Below, one piece after another: positions 22,311 to 34,502 of a DNA stretch of 64,000 bases. The position numbers were made by a program, and so were the translations under genes. The stretch lies in the NCBI GenBank assembly GCA_973895155.1, contig OZ316895.1:9362001-9426000 (forward strand), read 5' to 3'. Within the stretch, counting starts at the first letter, position 1. Each line of letters starts with the position of its first letter. Below the pieces are notes generated by a model. The model worked only from the letters and a program-made list of their open reading frames with translations. It was not told the DNA's origin and searched no databases. The stretch is from Marsupella aquatica. Its lineage: Eukaryota; Marchantiophyta.

Positions 22311-23432
22311 AGTCCCTTATCTGAGTCTGTTTGGATCTTATGAGATCAAATGATACCAGAAGGTGTATAAGTTCAAATGGTACTAGAAGATGAATGAACC
22401 AAAATGACATTAGGAGGTGGGAGATAGTTGTCGGTACAATGTGCTTTCCTCCCCCTATGGTGGAAAGTGATATTAATGGTGTAACAACCATGTTATATGT
22501 ATTCAATGTGTATAAATGCTTGTAAACTCAACATGTGTATTGGTAGGTAATGTGTAAAGGCACAGTATTCACATTTGTAAAATGAGAGTGTAGGCTTGTG
22601 ATTTAGGTTTATGTTAAGGATTACATGTATCTTAAAGTGATTTAAAAGCTTTGAAAAAGATGCTTTAAGTGATCTGATTCTTTTGTAAGTAAAAATACTC
22701 TTTATAATGAGTTGCAAGTATGGGGGTTTTGCACTTATCAAGTTTTGTCAATGGTTTCTCGAAAAGCCTGGTCCAAATTTTGCCATTTTGGGCTTGTGCA
22801 TCGATTCTCCCCCTTTTGCATGGCTTCGCGGTTGCGTCTGTGATCACTGTGTTGTCTTCTCATGAGATTTCCATCCCTCAAATTTCCTTCAGTCCTTTTC
22901 ACCCTCCGGTTGTTGAGCCCTAATGCAACATTCGTTCTCTATAGGGTGTGGTGCCTTTTCAGATCTCACCTTGATTGAAATTTTGTTGATTGTGCTCTGC
23001 CTCTATTCAATCAGGTCTCTTTGATTGGATTGATTGACTCTAGCCCAAGCTTTATCCTGGTTTCTCTATGGACTTTGCGCTGCAGTGTTTCTTCTCCTCC
23101 TTCCATAAATCATGTTGCGTACTTTCAATCTTGCATTTCAGAATCAATTCCTCTAAAGCTTTTATTAATGATCCCATAAGGGTCAATCCATGGGTTCGAC
23201 TCTTTGTCTGATCAACCTCTCCTTCTGATTTTGTTTCTTCTAATTTCTTGGGAGTCAGTTTCTCATAGAGGATACTTCATCAATTTCCAACGCCAGGTTG
23301 ACATGGACTCTCAAATGAAGGTTTCCTTGAAGGGATTTTGTCTTGGGATTCCCTCAAGTGTCTAATTTTTGTCACTTGTCGAATCCCTAAAAAAATTCAA
23401 GTGCTCAGCCTCTGAGAGTCGTGCTGATAACG

Positions 23433-23592
23433 TGTTGTGATATAGGATTCATACATAGTTGGAGAGGGAGAGAGATTGAATGAATGAATGAATCACTCGG
23501 TTGGGAATTAACCGAGTGTATAAATAGTGTCTTGAGGTAACCATGGTAAAGGTAACCTCCTAGTCTGGTCTAGGACTAGTTACCTCATAACA
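23433..23592 (-). repeat. LTR, right copy (5' LTR of the element)
   Basis: 160 bp matching the left copy, ending CTCATAACA before the duplicated TTTTG. The primer-binding-site-like TTATCAGCACGA on the minus strand begins 2 bp inside it. On the minus strand CTATTTATACACTC within the LTR could be the TATA box. Confidence 0.92.
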
Positions 23593-23597
23593 TTTTG

Positions 23598-25060
23598 AGG
23601 TTTCACAAGGACCCTGAAATACTTTGTTGGTCCCCCTAGAATTTTAATGATTATTTGTGTATTGCGCACACCAGGATGGCACTACAGTACTACTGTGTCA
23701 GGGAAGTAAGGTCTGCAAACAAACATCAAAGCACTATAATCTAGAGAGGTACAGTAGTTACTCTCACATTATTTTAGATTCTTAATTACCCAAGTTTTTC
23801 CTCAATAAGAAAGATGACTAGAGTAGATCATAGTCCACCGAGAACTTATTTAAGTGAGGAATGAGCCACAGTTTTTTTCTTAACAAAACAAGGGTTGACC
23901 CAAATTAGTCCCAAGAGTCCCAATTGATGTAGGAAAGTAGCTTTAAAGTTGGATGGGATCTCCATCCCACACATTTCTCTAAGCAAGGATTTCTTGTGTA
24001 CAGGGATCTATCAAACCAGTGTACTTTGACTAGGATAGGTGAGTCAGGGTTAAAAAGTTTAATTTCAGTACAAATGGCATTTTGGACTTGAAGCAAGATG
24101 GCAGTTCAGAATACTATGTACTCTCTTGTCTGGGGAACGATTTGCTGCTGGGATGAACTGTGAGGGAGGCCTGATGATGGAATGATTTGTGGTAATGAAC
24201 TCATCCAAAGTCTGTCTTTGCTCACTAAACAGCAAGCCATATATATAGCATGTTCATCCTAGAACATGCTCCATTTTTTTGTCTTGTTGTGATAGTATTG
24301 GATAGTATTTGATAGGATTGAGTGGGAAAATACAACACATGCCAAAGAAAATTACAAGTCCACAAGTATTGAAAACATAAGGTACAGATTCTCACTTGCT
24401 TTTATGATGCTCAAATCAATCAAAAATTGTGCAACAAAGGTACAAAAGATGCTCCCTTGCCATAGGTAATGACAACAAAACCCATAAGCTTAACAAATAA
24501 AAGTTTGGGGAGGACTTAAATTAAGCAGGAGTAGTCCGCACCTCAAAGTATCAATTCTCTCTCTCAATCACTAGAATTGGCCAAAATTCCATAAAATCTG
24601 TTAAAGGGGGTGAATGCACTATATTAAAAACTAAATTAGTAGTGGGGAATGAGAGCCCTAGCATAGGACGATTAAAAAAACCTTAGAGGGGTGCCAGAGT
24701 GATCTACAAAGCTTCAATTATACAAGTGGTGCACCTTGTTAAGACACATTAAATATTGAAAAGTGAATTGGCCATATAGCAGTGCCATAATTGAGGGCAA
24801 ATTTTCTTACAATTGGTTATAGAGTAGCAGATGTAGAAACCCACAACCACAACCTTGATTTTCCTGCTTTTAGAGCACCCTCCATCATGTGGCTAGGTTG
24901 CCAGCTATTACTTTAGAAGTGCAACTGCAATATCAGTAGCAGTTTGTAATCATATTGTATTAAGCTCAGTATAGGTTTGGGTTTACAAAAGTAATGACAA
25001 ATAGAAACAGATTTTCAGATGATCTGAGACCTTCAATGTGGTTACTCTTCATAAGATAAA
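23598..25060. other. AT-rich intergenic DNA, no gene seen
   Basis: A 63-codon minus-strand ORF at 23905-24096 (contains SPILVKVHWFDRSLYT) looks protein-like but is isolated and unassigned. The rest is AT-rich with short ORFs only. Confidence 0.4.
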
Positions 25061-26350
25061 CTCAATAGGAGTCGCGGAACTCGACTACCTTAACACTTAG
25101 CTCTGGCGTCGCTGACTCCGACGCCGAGCTCACTTATGGTCCAGGCCCAGATAGGCCATCGGGGAGTACTTAGCATGGGGAGACTTGTGGGCAATGAGAC
25201 GTGGCAATGGTGAGGGCAAGGCGCCAAGCTGGTGACACACACTAAGGACTTAGACTAGCGGAGAGTTGGTCGAGTCAAGGGGAAAAGGGCAGGGCTCAAG
25301 GTTGACTGCCCGGACCCCAGACAGATTTTGAGTTTTGAGGGCTTGAGTGAGAGCTCCTCTTGGGCCCAAGGCCAATGGAGTTCACGCCATCGACAACGAA
25401 CATTTGGGGCGCGAGTTATGGCCCGATACGGGTTTGGCTGATCGGGGGCCCCAAGCGGCGATAGATCTAAAGGCCTAGGCTTGAGCACATGGTCGGCCCA
25501 ATCACAACGGGCTAAGGCACTTCGCTTGCGGACGCTTGAGTAGGAAGTTATGGGCGTTGCTAGTTGATGGCGCGCCCAGACATGCGAGATAGGGTCCAGG
25601 TTGGGGACCAAAAGTTTGGGGACCAAAGTTGATCCGGGGGTGGCAGGTCTCCAGAAGCATATATGAGGAGAGTGGTGTCTTCCTGGGGGCTAAGGGCAAG
25701 CCAAAGTCGTGAGTCGTGGTGGTCGTGACACTAAGGGAAAATGCCAAACGGAAACGACAATAATTCCCCAACGGGAAGTCCTTTGGAGGACTTCTTGGGT
25801 GCATTGGAAATCTCTCAAGAAGGGCTACATACTCCTGAGCTTAGCTGGGTTTGGGGGAACCATTCTCGAGGTTTGCGGGTGTTATCTCGCCCTCTTGCCA
25901 AATCCTGCCGAAACAGCAGCCAAGTCGCGTTCAGTCTCTCAAGGGAGCTTGTGTTGGGAAGGCAAGGTCATGTAGGCGTGGAGGTTGAGTTCCAAAGACA
26001 CTTGGCCCCTAGACCATCAGCGGGGCGAGAACCGAGAGTTGGTTGCTAAAGGTTAAGACCATTCTGGTCCCGGCATGTAGGGACAAGCTTGGGACAAGCT
26101 ATGTGGGCCATAAGCATGTCCTAGGGGCAAGGCGGTCAGTTGGTGATGGATAGGTACGACTGGGCCGGGCTGCGCCCAAGGAAGGAGCTATTTTGGATGA
26201 ACAGTGGGCGTCAGTTCTAGTTCCGGCTTATGGCATCGGGATGACCTATCGCTGACCTACTTACCAATATCTATTGAGCTTGAGTTAGGATGCTAGACTT
26301 GAGAGATCTAGATCCGGAAGGGTTGTAAACTTACCAAGACGCTTGGTTAC
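25060..26350. other. GC-rich block, probable old repeat
   Basis: Base composition rises sharply relative to both flanks. ORFs of 90-123 codons are open on both strands (25255-25626 minus, 25741-26049 plus), as expected from GC-rich sequence with few stops. None shows a known domain. It may be a degraded LTR or other transposon piece. I could not find its ends. Confidence 0.35.
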
Positions 26351-27475
26351 TTGTGCAGACAGTGAGTGTCGTATGCTATCAAAAGCAAATATCATCGAAT
26401 ATATGCTAAAAACTCGGTGTTCGTTCCCATGGAAGAACAAGAATGGGATAAAAGATGTTTTAAAGTGTTTTCAGTGGTTTAAAGATGGTACTCAACATCT
26501 ATAAGAAAAAGAGAATCTTAAACAAAACACAGGCAATTAACAAAATATGAATAAAATGGACATTTGTTGTATAATAGAATCTTAGAGCTTTTAGAGGTAT
26601 AGTTTAGCAATATTTAACTCTGTCACCATGTCTTAAGAAAGAGCTATGGCATTATTTGAGACGTTGATAAGTCAAACATAACCTTGCTATAACTGCTCTC
26701 TAGGTTTCTATCATAATCTAAGTTTAAGAAGTGTCTATGCTCACAAAACCCAAGATAAGTTTCGGATTGTGTGTATAGTAGTGTGTCATTAAAATGCCGG
26801 CAACATGTTTCCTTCTTCAGCGATGTGCAATTCCAAAGGAAAACTAATGCACATTCAGTATACCACAATGGTATTTCAAATCCGTGAATTAAGAATGTCG
26901 CTACTTCTTAACATATAGATTTCTACTTCTTGATTTACATGCAATACTTATCTTCCAAAGATAAGTCCTTCATGTAAATACAGAACTGGACAACAAATGT
27001 TGTAGTTTGGATTAGGCACCGACCAACGGATCTTCTAATACATTCCACAAACTGTATTTTTATGGGTTTTACTTCTTACGGTAATTGCAACATGCATTAC
27101 CATACGAAGGAGGGGTAGACTCCTAGCACAAGTAATCAAATTTCAAGGTATGCAAATCTTCCTTGCAAAATTGCATTACACGTACAAGGGACAAAACTCC
27201 AAGATGAGGAGATGCAAATAATTATCCACACTGTCTCACAATAAGTACATGAGGTCGCCCACGGGCTAAGGAGAATGAAGAGACATGCCTCTTCATTTCC
27301 TAAGTCTAAACTAAGTAAAATAAAAGTCAACTTTGACTAAGGGATAGTCAAATGGTCAAGCGAAGTAAAAGTCTACAAAAATAAAATACTAATCTCATAT
27401 TGTAATAGGAGGAGGGTTGACTACAAGTAGAGGGAGGCAAGCTACATAACCAAGGGCTATCTTCCCTTTGATCCT
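26351..27475. other. Intergenic flank of transposon-type gene
   Basis: AT-rich DNA without supported genes. It lies 3' of the minus-strand proline-rich protein relic and may be part of the same element, but no LTR or terminal repeat was found. Confidence 0.35.
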
Positions 27476-29257
27476 CTATCCCTTCAAATACTGTCGACGG
27501 AAAAGGTCCTCACGATAACGAATCAAACGGGGCTCACTGGTCTTTCGGATGGGATGTCCATCCGGTCCGATCCAAACAAAGTAATCTGATGGCCATGGAA
27601 TGTCTGGAGCTGGAAGAAGGAAAGGTGCTATGACCTTTCTACAGTGATAAACCCAACTCCAAAGGTCAGGAGTCTCAATCGTGGGTAGTCTCAGCTTGTC
27701 GATAGGCAGCCATAGAATACCACGAGAAATCGGAACCATGTCGTAGGTGTGTGGAAAAGGGAAAGACTCACGACCAAACATAAGTGGAGGTAAAGAAGGT
27801 GCAAGGGGAGTGCGTGCGTCGATGAGTGACATAATCATCCTATCAAACTGGGCGGGAAAGACAAAAAGAGGCTCAATGTCGGCAACAGAAGAGACAATAG
27901 GAGGCTGAGACATCAAAGGAGTAGGAGCTATAAATGGTACACTGGGAGACTCTACAGTCTCAGGCTTAGGCTCAGGAATAGGCTCAGGAATAGGTTCATC
28001 TCCTTCCCTAATAGGAGAGGGAAATGAATCATCAAGGGGTGATAGGGTGGTATCCTCAATGGAGGAAAATGGATCTGGAGGGGTAACTGGTGAAGGGGGT
28101 AAAGGGTCAGGGGTAGGCGATGGAGGGTGCTCAGGTGTAAATGTAGGAGGGATAGGGGAATCAATAATAGGGGAAGGAATGGGATCAGGTAGAGGGGGTG
28201 TAGGTGAGGATGGAGGAGGGAGTGAAGGATATTCAACAATAGGTACCTCCGGCTCATCCACATCCATAGGGTGATCAGGTTGTGGTGAAGGTGTAGGGGG
28301 TGAAACATGAGAGGGTGGGGCGGTACGAGACTCGAAAAGTAAAGCACAAATACAGTCAAGTAATTGCAGAGGGGTACAACTCAAGAGTCTAGTGGCCTCA
28401 TCTACCAAATGCTGGTTGAAACCAGCCACACTAGCTAGTCGCTCAACATCACCAACAAAATCAGTCCATGATGTGTAAGAAGTGGAAGCAACGAAAGAGG
28501 GAGAAGTCATCCCTGGTAGATCCGGTGCTAACGTCTGCTCCACTGGAGGGGGTCTCGGAGATGTCATGGGCGGTGGAATCAACTCTCTCGCTAACTCTGG
28601 TTGAGGGAGCTCAAAGTGTCTCGCTCTCTTCCTCCAATCGCTCAGCTCCACTGGTAACAAGCAGCCTCTCGAAAAGTAAATGTGCGCCAAGTAGCGTATC
28701 AGATAGGTATCACCGGTAGTAGACAAGACAGTCACCTGCTTGGCGATCACCTCCGAAAGAGCTAGGGCCCAGTTGATCCTCCTCTTGCCGGTCCATGATA
28801 CGATGATAGAGCTGGTCAAGTAAACCATAGCCCTAGTGGGTTTGGTCGGATGAAAGATAGGTACAAGGAATCAGAGTAGATGAGCTAGCTCCCGGTTCCT
28901 ACACTGATCAATCTTCCAACCAGACTTCTGGTCCCTGGTACCTCTAAAGTAGGGGACAGTCAAGTTTTCCCCAACAGAGATCAGTCTCTCTCCCTCCGAG
29001 CTCAACTGGTACACCTCAGAAACAACGGCGGTGGTACACACATCAGCTGAACCTCTAGTAGAACTCCGGAAAGCGCCAGCTTGGGGTGGACGAAGAAAAT
29101 CGGCAATGATGGATCCATGCACCATATCCCAAGGAAGAAAAAGTAAGGAACTCAAGCCCATCTCTACCAAGTTACTAAGGAGTCTAAAGTAAGCCGTAGG
29201 ACCTGGGGGTACGGTCACCCTAATGGCCTTACTAATTGGTAAGCTCCTGGTGGCCAT
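27476..29257 (-). pseudogene. Proline-rich transposon-type protein with one nonsense codon
   Basis: A frame of 593 codons from MATRSLPISKAIRVTV to RRQYLKG is interrupted once by TGA at 28871-28873, and the frame continues unchanged on both sides. The N-terminal 230 codons are globular, with PYFRGTRDQKSGWKID, then after the stop PTKPTRAMVYLTS, WTGKRRINWALALSEVIAKQ and YLIRYLAHIYFSRGC. This layout recalls the plant-transposon-associated domain found beside LTR elements (W...KRxNWA...), which is inference from motif shape. A proline-rich linker of about 150 residues (PPTPSPQPDHPMDVDEPE, PIPEPIPEPKPE) leads to a conserved-looking C-terminus (WIGPDGHPIRKTSEPRLIRY). The low number of lesions suggests recent loss. 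The TGA is one C-to-T change from CGA, consistent with methylated CpG decay. Confidence 0.6.
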
Positions 29258-29599
29258 AGCTCAGAAAATCTGAGAAGGCTCGAGAGCTCTCCTCCTAAAA
29301 CCGGTTAAGCATTGAGGCTCAAGAATGAAATCTCAGGAATCTAAGGTAGCTGCGCTGCTATGGGAGAAGAAATGAACTGGAAAGAGATAGAAATGAAGGA
29401 GCTCTGATCAGGCAAAGCTCTCGAAATTGCAATTTCTTCAATTCCAAGAAATTAGAGAGCATCGATGACCCAATACTCCTCAATGTCTCATCAATGGCAG
29501 TTCAGAATCAGGGTGAACAATCTCTAGGCAGCTGTGCTGCTATAGCAATTGAAACGAGCTCGAATGGTGGTCTATCGAGTGAGCACTGAGGGTCAAAGC

Positions 29600-29880
29600 T
29601 CGCGCCCTACTGCCGGCCGCCATGGACGTCCCTCAAAGAAAAATGGAGAAAAAGGCTCGGGCCGGCGCGAACGTCAAGTTAGGTCATGACGGGGTGGACG
29701 TCCCGGACGTCCCTTTGTGGAGGCCGTCCAAGACGTCCTCAAGTTTTTCACGTGGGCCGGCGCGGAAGGAGTCGGCCGTCCTTGGCAAAAAATGGGTGCC
29801 GTCCTGGCCGTCCCTGCGAGGAGGCCGTCCAGGCTGTCACCTCATTTTTGAAGCTCCTTTCAACTTCTTGCCGTCTTGAT
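29600..29880. repeat. GC-rich GACGTCC/GGCCGTCC reiterated block
   Basis: GGACGTCC, CCGGACGTCC, GGCCGTCC and GACGTCCTC words recur about eight times within 280 bp. It sits just upstream (5') of the proline-rich relic and may be its element's leader or LTR. A similar CGGACGTCCG theme returns near 62.05-62.18 kb. Confidence 0.5.
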
Positions 29881-30391
29881 GCTTACTATGTGAAAACCAG
29901 GGTGGCCTTGACGTCTTCCAATGGTACCCGTACCCATTTGAGCTTATACTAACTTAATTTTGCTTAAAGGGCCTTATAAAAAACTTAAAAATTTAATTTT
30001 TTTATTATTTTGATACTTTAACTCTCTTTTTAGAATAATTACCTAATTACAGTGAGGACCATTGAGTAGCGATCGTATTGGAGAGCAAGGGCACTAGGTT
30101 GCTTGCTTGAGGTATTCCGTGCACAGGGGCACTTAGGCGTGGGTGCTCTGGGTGGCAAGGTCCACCACTATAGGTCCTGTCAAAAGGGGCCATAAATGAG
30201 GTATGGCAAAGGACAAAAAATGATTTTATGGCCAGGACACAAACCTTATGGGCTATCTATACACGTGCCCAATAAGGATTAGACGTCCAAAAGTCACATG
30301 CCCCATAAAACCTTGCTTATGGCCGTGCTTTGACACACCTTCATGTGTTGTGAAACAAGGTAGACCCCGCCCACTTCTGTCTTACTATATG

Positions 30392-30512
30392 TGTCCTATT
30401 TAAAGCAACTAGATTTGAGAAGTACAATCCATTTGAAGTTTTGCACTTGTAATCTCTGGTTTGTTGGTTCTGTCCTATTTAAGGCAACTAGATTTGAGAA
30501 CTACAATCCAAG
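30392..30512. repeat. 79-bp direct duplication
   Basis: TGTCCTATTTAARGCAACTA, GATTTGAGAASTACAATCC begins at 30392 and again at 30471, with a related AAGTTTT/ACTT tail after each copy. Confidence 0.85.
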
Positions 30513-30549
30513 GGTAAAGTTTTACCCCCTTAGTCTCCTCTTTAATTGG

Positions 30550-32400
30550 GTCTCCTACCTTTGTGATCTTGTTTCCCACTCTGTTTCCCAGTTTGGGACT
30601 TTTAGTTCTTAGGAATTGTAATATCACATTACAAAGCCCTGCCCATAGAGGGCTGCTCTAAGATTGAAGAGTTTGCAACTTACATAAGTAGTGTGGTTTC
30701 TGCTCAGATGTCAATAATCCATGATAGAGATTTTTGTTCTCTGCCCAACTACAGAAACACAAAGAAGGTTCACAAATCTTACTACTAAGTTGCAATTGAA
30801 AGCTACTTTTGAGGCCTACGTTCTCGAGTGAAGCCTCTAGACCGTAATTCTGGTTGGGGCATCACTTAACTTGGGGCTGAGAGTCAAAAATGGGAATTTA
30901 ATTTAGGGTGTGTATTGAAAATGGCATAGCGCAACGCAATGGCAAGAGTGGAGGGGGTGAGTTGACATCCTTTTTCCCAGCTGGCGAGCTGATCAAGCTG
31001 ACAACCTTCTTCCTGGATTCTGCACCGTGAATAGACTGTGGTACAGTAATGTAGTGGGGCTTAGGAATGTAAAACAATGTTTTGGTATTGCTGCATTTTT
31101 CCCTGGCTCCTTTTTTCACCTTCCAACTTTCAATCATTCCCGGACCCTGTAGCACTTTTCGGTTTTTTTGGTTTCTTGACCAGTTTAGCTCACTACTTAG
31201 TGCCCACACCTTCAATGTGCAGCTGATCACTCAGGTCTAGCGAAGAAAGAGCCGACGCCAACAGTAGTAGGTGAGAGGGAAGTTGACTGAGTTGAGAGGG
31301 AAACAAATTAAGAAGACACGTAAATATGGAAACAGTGCATACTCTTGACAATAATTCTTTGAATCATTTTTGTCTCAGCTCCTGCATAGATGGGAAGGAT
31401 TTCAAGTCTAACTTGAAGTTGAGATCATGAGAAACAGCACACATTTAGGAGCAGCTATCTCTTTCTCTCTTGGAGAATTGAAACCTCCGTGCATTGAATT
31501 TCTCTTCGGCTCTTTGGTTGAGCAGAACTTGCTACTGTACCTGTTTGGTTTGTTGCAAAAATCTTCCCAATTGTCTTGACTTTTTTTTACTACACATTCA
31601 GCAGTGGGGTGCCCCTTCTCAATCACTTAAGCTCCAACATGTGTGGCAATCCACAGATTTAATTAGCTTTGTGTTGCGCTCCTCTCTCCCACATTTTGGG
31701 CTGCTATTCTGGGGCTTTCCATCGATCCAGGAGCAAAATGTAGACTTTGAGCGTCTCAAACCTCTCCTATCCGCCTCCGGTCGTGATTAGTGACAAATTC
31801 CCCCCAAAAAATATCAGACTTGAAAATGTGTGCCCACACACTCCTGGCCTGTAGTTTTGGGCGTCATTTTTCTTGCAGCTTCAAGGTTTGAGATGCCCTA
31901 TTAGGGGGTTTCAAATATTGGGCCATTTTCTAGGTCTGCGGCCCAACACTTGGCTCGTAAGACTGACCGCAGGTGGAGATTACAGAGTTAGACGCCACTA
32001 GGGTTTTTAATTTTTTAACACACCGTAAGATCACTGCCTCGAGCTATGGCGCTCAGGTTGACTCTCACAGAAGCTCATTGGAAACATGAAGTCAGTTGCT
32101 CGTGACCCAACAAAGGATTCAAAAAAGTGAGCCACGCCAGTTGATGGGACACGGTCAAGTCCCACAACCAGTGTGTGCAGACCAGACAAACTGCTCCCAC
32201 ACATATTTTATTTGGCGACCATCCAAGCCTACTTGGCAACCGTCAGAGCCTACCGAAAAACAGTCCCAACCCAATATTTTAGACCTCCTATTAGGGCATC
32301 TCAAAGCTGGGTCATTACTGTAAGTTACAGATTTGTGATATATTTTATAACTCAAGTCATGGAACCCAATTATAGAATTTTAAAAAATAGGGGAGGTAAC
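30550..32400. other. Intergenic DNA with short unassigned ORFs
   Basis: Minus-strand ORFs at 30898-31230 (110 codons) and 31408-31626 (72 codons, containing EKGHPTAEC) and scattered plus-strand ORFs show no complete domain. No promoter or splice context was recognised. Confidence 0.35.
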
Positions 32401-32412
32401 ATTGACCCACCC

Positions 32413-32570
32413 CATAAGGCAGGGGTTATGGCTTCACCTGTCTTATAGCATATAATATTTTTTTCCTCATTTCTTGATCAACAGCATAAGGCAGGGGTTA
32501 TGGCTGGGGTTATGGCTTCACCTGTCTTATAGCATATAATTTTTTTTACTCATTTCTTGATCAGCAGCTG
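32413..32570. repeat. 72-bp tandem duplication
   Basis: CATAAGGCAGGGGTTATGGC, TTCACCTGTCTTATAGCATA, CTCATTTCTTGATCARCAG appears at 32413 and 32485. The second copy has a short internal stutter (GGGGTTATGGCTGGGGTTAT). Confidence 0.9.
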
Positions 32571-32661
32571 TCTCAAATGCAGCATGAATCATCACATCAG
32601 GAGCAATTCCCATGTGCCTTCAGTCACAAATTTCTGGATTTCCTCCTAAAGTAGCGGGAAA

Positions 32662-32741
32662 ATTATGGGTTCAATGTTGAGCCCACAGACTTTGTTTACA
32701 GATTATGGGTTCAATGTTGAGCTCACAGACTTTCTTGACGA
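32662..32741. repeat. 40-bp tandem duplication
   Basis: ATTATGGGTTCAATGTTGAG, CYCACAGACTTT is repeated head to tail from 32662 and 32702. Confidence 0.9.
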
Positions 32742-33317
32742 TAGCCCAAGATAGGCTTCCATAATTTTTACTCGAGTTCCCATAATATTGAGTTATGGGA
32801 GTACCTTATTGTTAAGGCCAAGCTTTGAGACTCCCTATTAATGCATCTCACCATGACTTTTTCGGATCACTCATTGACTGTAGGGACTCTACTCGGGCCC
32901 CCAGAAAAGTAGGTCGCCCCTAGACTTTTTGGAAATCTCTAATGACTATGCAGTAAATCACAGTCTCAAAATTGGAGGGTGTTGTTGGACGTACCAAGGA
33001 AAAACAGCCACAAGCAACAGTCATGCACACACGAGCTGAACAGACTAATTGCCACCATAGAACTAGTAGCTACCATTCCCCACGCCATCTGTACCAGTTT
33101 AGCTACAGGTTGTGATTGACTTCAAATCTACCCGTCTGAAGTTTATGATTGGTGAATCGATCGAACATTCACAGGTATTGGAGTGGCCCAGCTACTTGAC
33201 TTCTCGTAGGAAATTAGATCACAGCAATAAGCAGCTCTCCAAAATTTAGTCAAACAATCTTGTATCATGCACAATAGAGTCACAGGTGGAACTGACTTCA
33301 TCTTTCCCCTTCATTCC

Positions 33318-33700
33318 TTCTGTTCTGAAGCACTCAGAATCGTGGTCATCAACAAATCATATAGATCAGCACAACTCACTGATTCATCACTGGGCAACAC
33401 TCCCCCAACGGGAATAGAACGCAGTCCTGCTTATGATAGATTGAAAGGTCCGACGTCAGCAGGACTCAGGAAAAGACCTGACCGGAGAGATTCTCTCAGA
33501 ACACTGCCTCGTTTCATGCTGTGAAGCCCGCAGCGTTGTGGTCATGATGAGATCTGTGGAAATCAGCAACTCGCAGATTGTATCATTGCGCAATACTTTC
33601 CCAGTTATAGCACCACGTTTATCGATCACTGGACGGAAAATCCAAACATCTGTAGGAGCGAAACGAGTAAACCTGGCTAGCAGGTGAGGGCAGTCGCAAA
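33318..33700 (-). pseudogene. Tandemly duplicated coding-like segment
   Basis: Two blocks about 196 bp apart (about 33321-33417 and 33518-33612) are clearly related in DNA. On the minus strand they translate to similar peptides: GKVLRNDTICELLISTDLIM in one and GGVLPSDESVSCADLYDLLM in the other, both continuing MTT-L-AS. One copy carries a stop codon just upstream. It lies 0.8 kb beyond the channel gene's stop codon on the same strand. No known domain was recognised. Confidence 0.35.
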
Positions 33701-34502
33701 ATCTAGTAAAATGAAACCTACTGTCGATCCGAGTTTGATTAGGGGTCAGTGTCGGCATCGCTTCGTCATCCCTGCAAGAGGAACACTGGAAATAGAGAGG
33801 CATCTGCTCATCGAGATCTAGATCATGCTCATATTAGACCTCATGTGTATGACCCCTGGAACGTTATGTATGACACCAAGAAATGGAAGATGCTGCAAGT
33901 AATCCCCGCTCCCCTAAAATTAAAAATGGATCACTCCAGGGATACACACTGAGACCTTCCCAAGAGTACGGGACATTTGTCAGCTAATTGTTAATTTTTA
34001 TCATTGAAACGATAACAAGACTGCGCCCATACGTTGCTACCGGACCTGTAGGACTTGTAAACAAACCACAGCAAGAGATGTGCGACATGTCATGATGCAA
34101 GTTTCCTATGAGAGAAAAAACCTGGAATGCAAATATCATATCATTCTGTCCCCTTCTTCACTTACGGGACATGGTAAAACGTCCGCATAGCATGTGAAGA
34201 CGTGCCGGGCTCAAGACCAGATAAATGAAAACTCTTTTTACAGACGAATTACAATGATCTAACGCCTCTGGCACCATTGGAGCCTATACAAATCCCACGG
34301 TTGGTCGGGAATGACAACAAGCGTGTAGATATAGGCAGAAATCTATGATACTCGAGGTGATCTAAAATCAGATTTGTCGAGGAACTGCTAGATTACGCTC
34401 CTCAAATTCGATGAGTTACTGGTACAATTGACTTGCGCCCCTCAAATTAAAACTATCGGGACCATGGAAGGTAAAACAGAATCAAGACCGAGCGCACCTG
34501 TG

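Larger units (their letters stand above)
19984..23592 (-). mobile_element. Non-autonomous LTR retrotransposon
   Basis: The element is 3.6 kb, with short LTRs of 159-160 bp and 5-bp target duplications. On the minus strand the 5' LTR is followed, after CG, by TTATCAGCACGA, a plausible tRNA primer-binding site. The 3' LTR is preceded by the polypurine tract AAGGGGGAG. The 3.3 kb interior encodes no gag, protease, integrase or reverse transcriptase that I can find. The longest ORFs are about 60-80 codons. It would therefore need enzymes from another element, like TRIM/LARD-type elements. Part of the interior is itself duplicated (see the repeat at 21430-22310). About 97% LTR identity suggests a moderately recent insertion. 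Confidence 0.9.

Noticed and set aside
25255-26049. ORFs of 88-123 codons on both strands
   Set aside because: They lie in a GC-rich block with few stop codons; both strands are open and neither shows a motif.
31408-31626. EKGHPTAEC as a possible CCHC zinc knuckle
   Set aside because: Only the HX4C half fits; the CX2C half is missing or out of frame and no gag context surrounds it.
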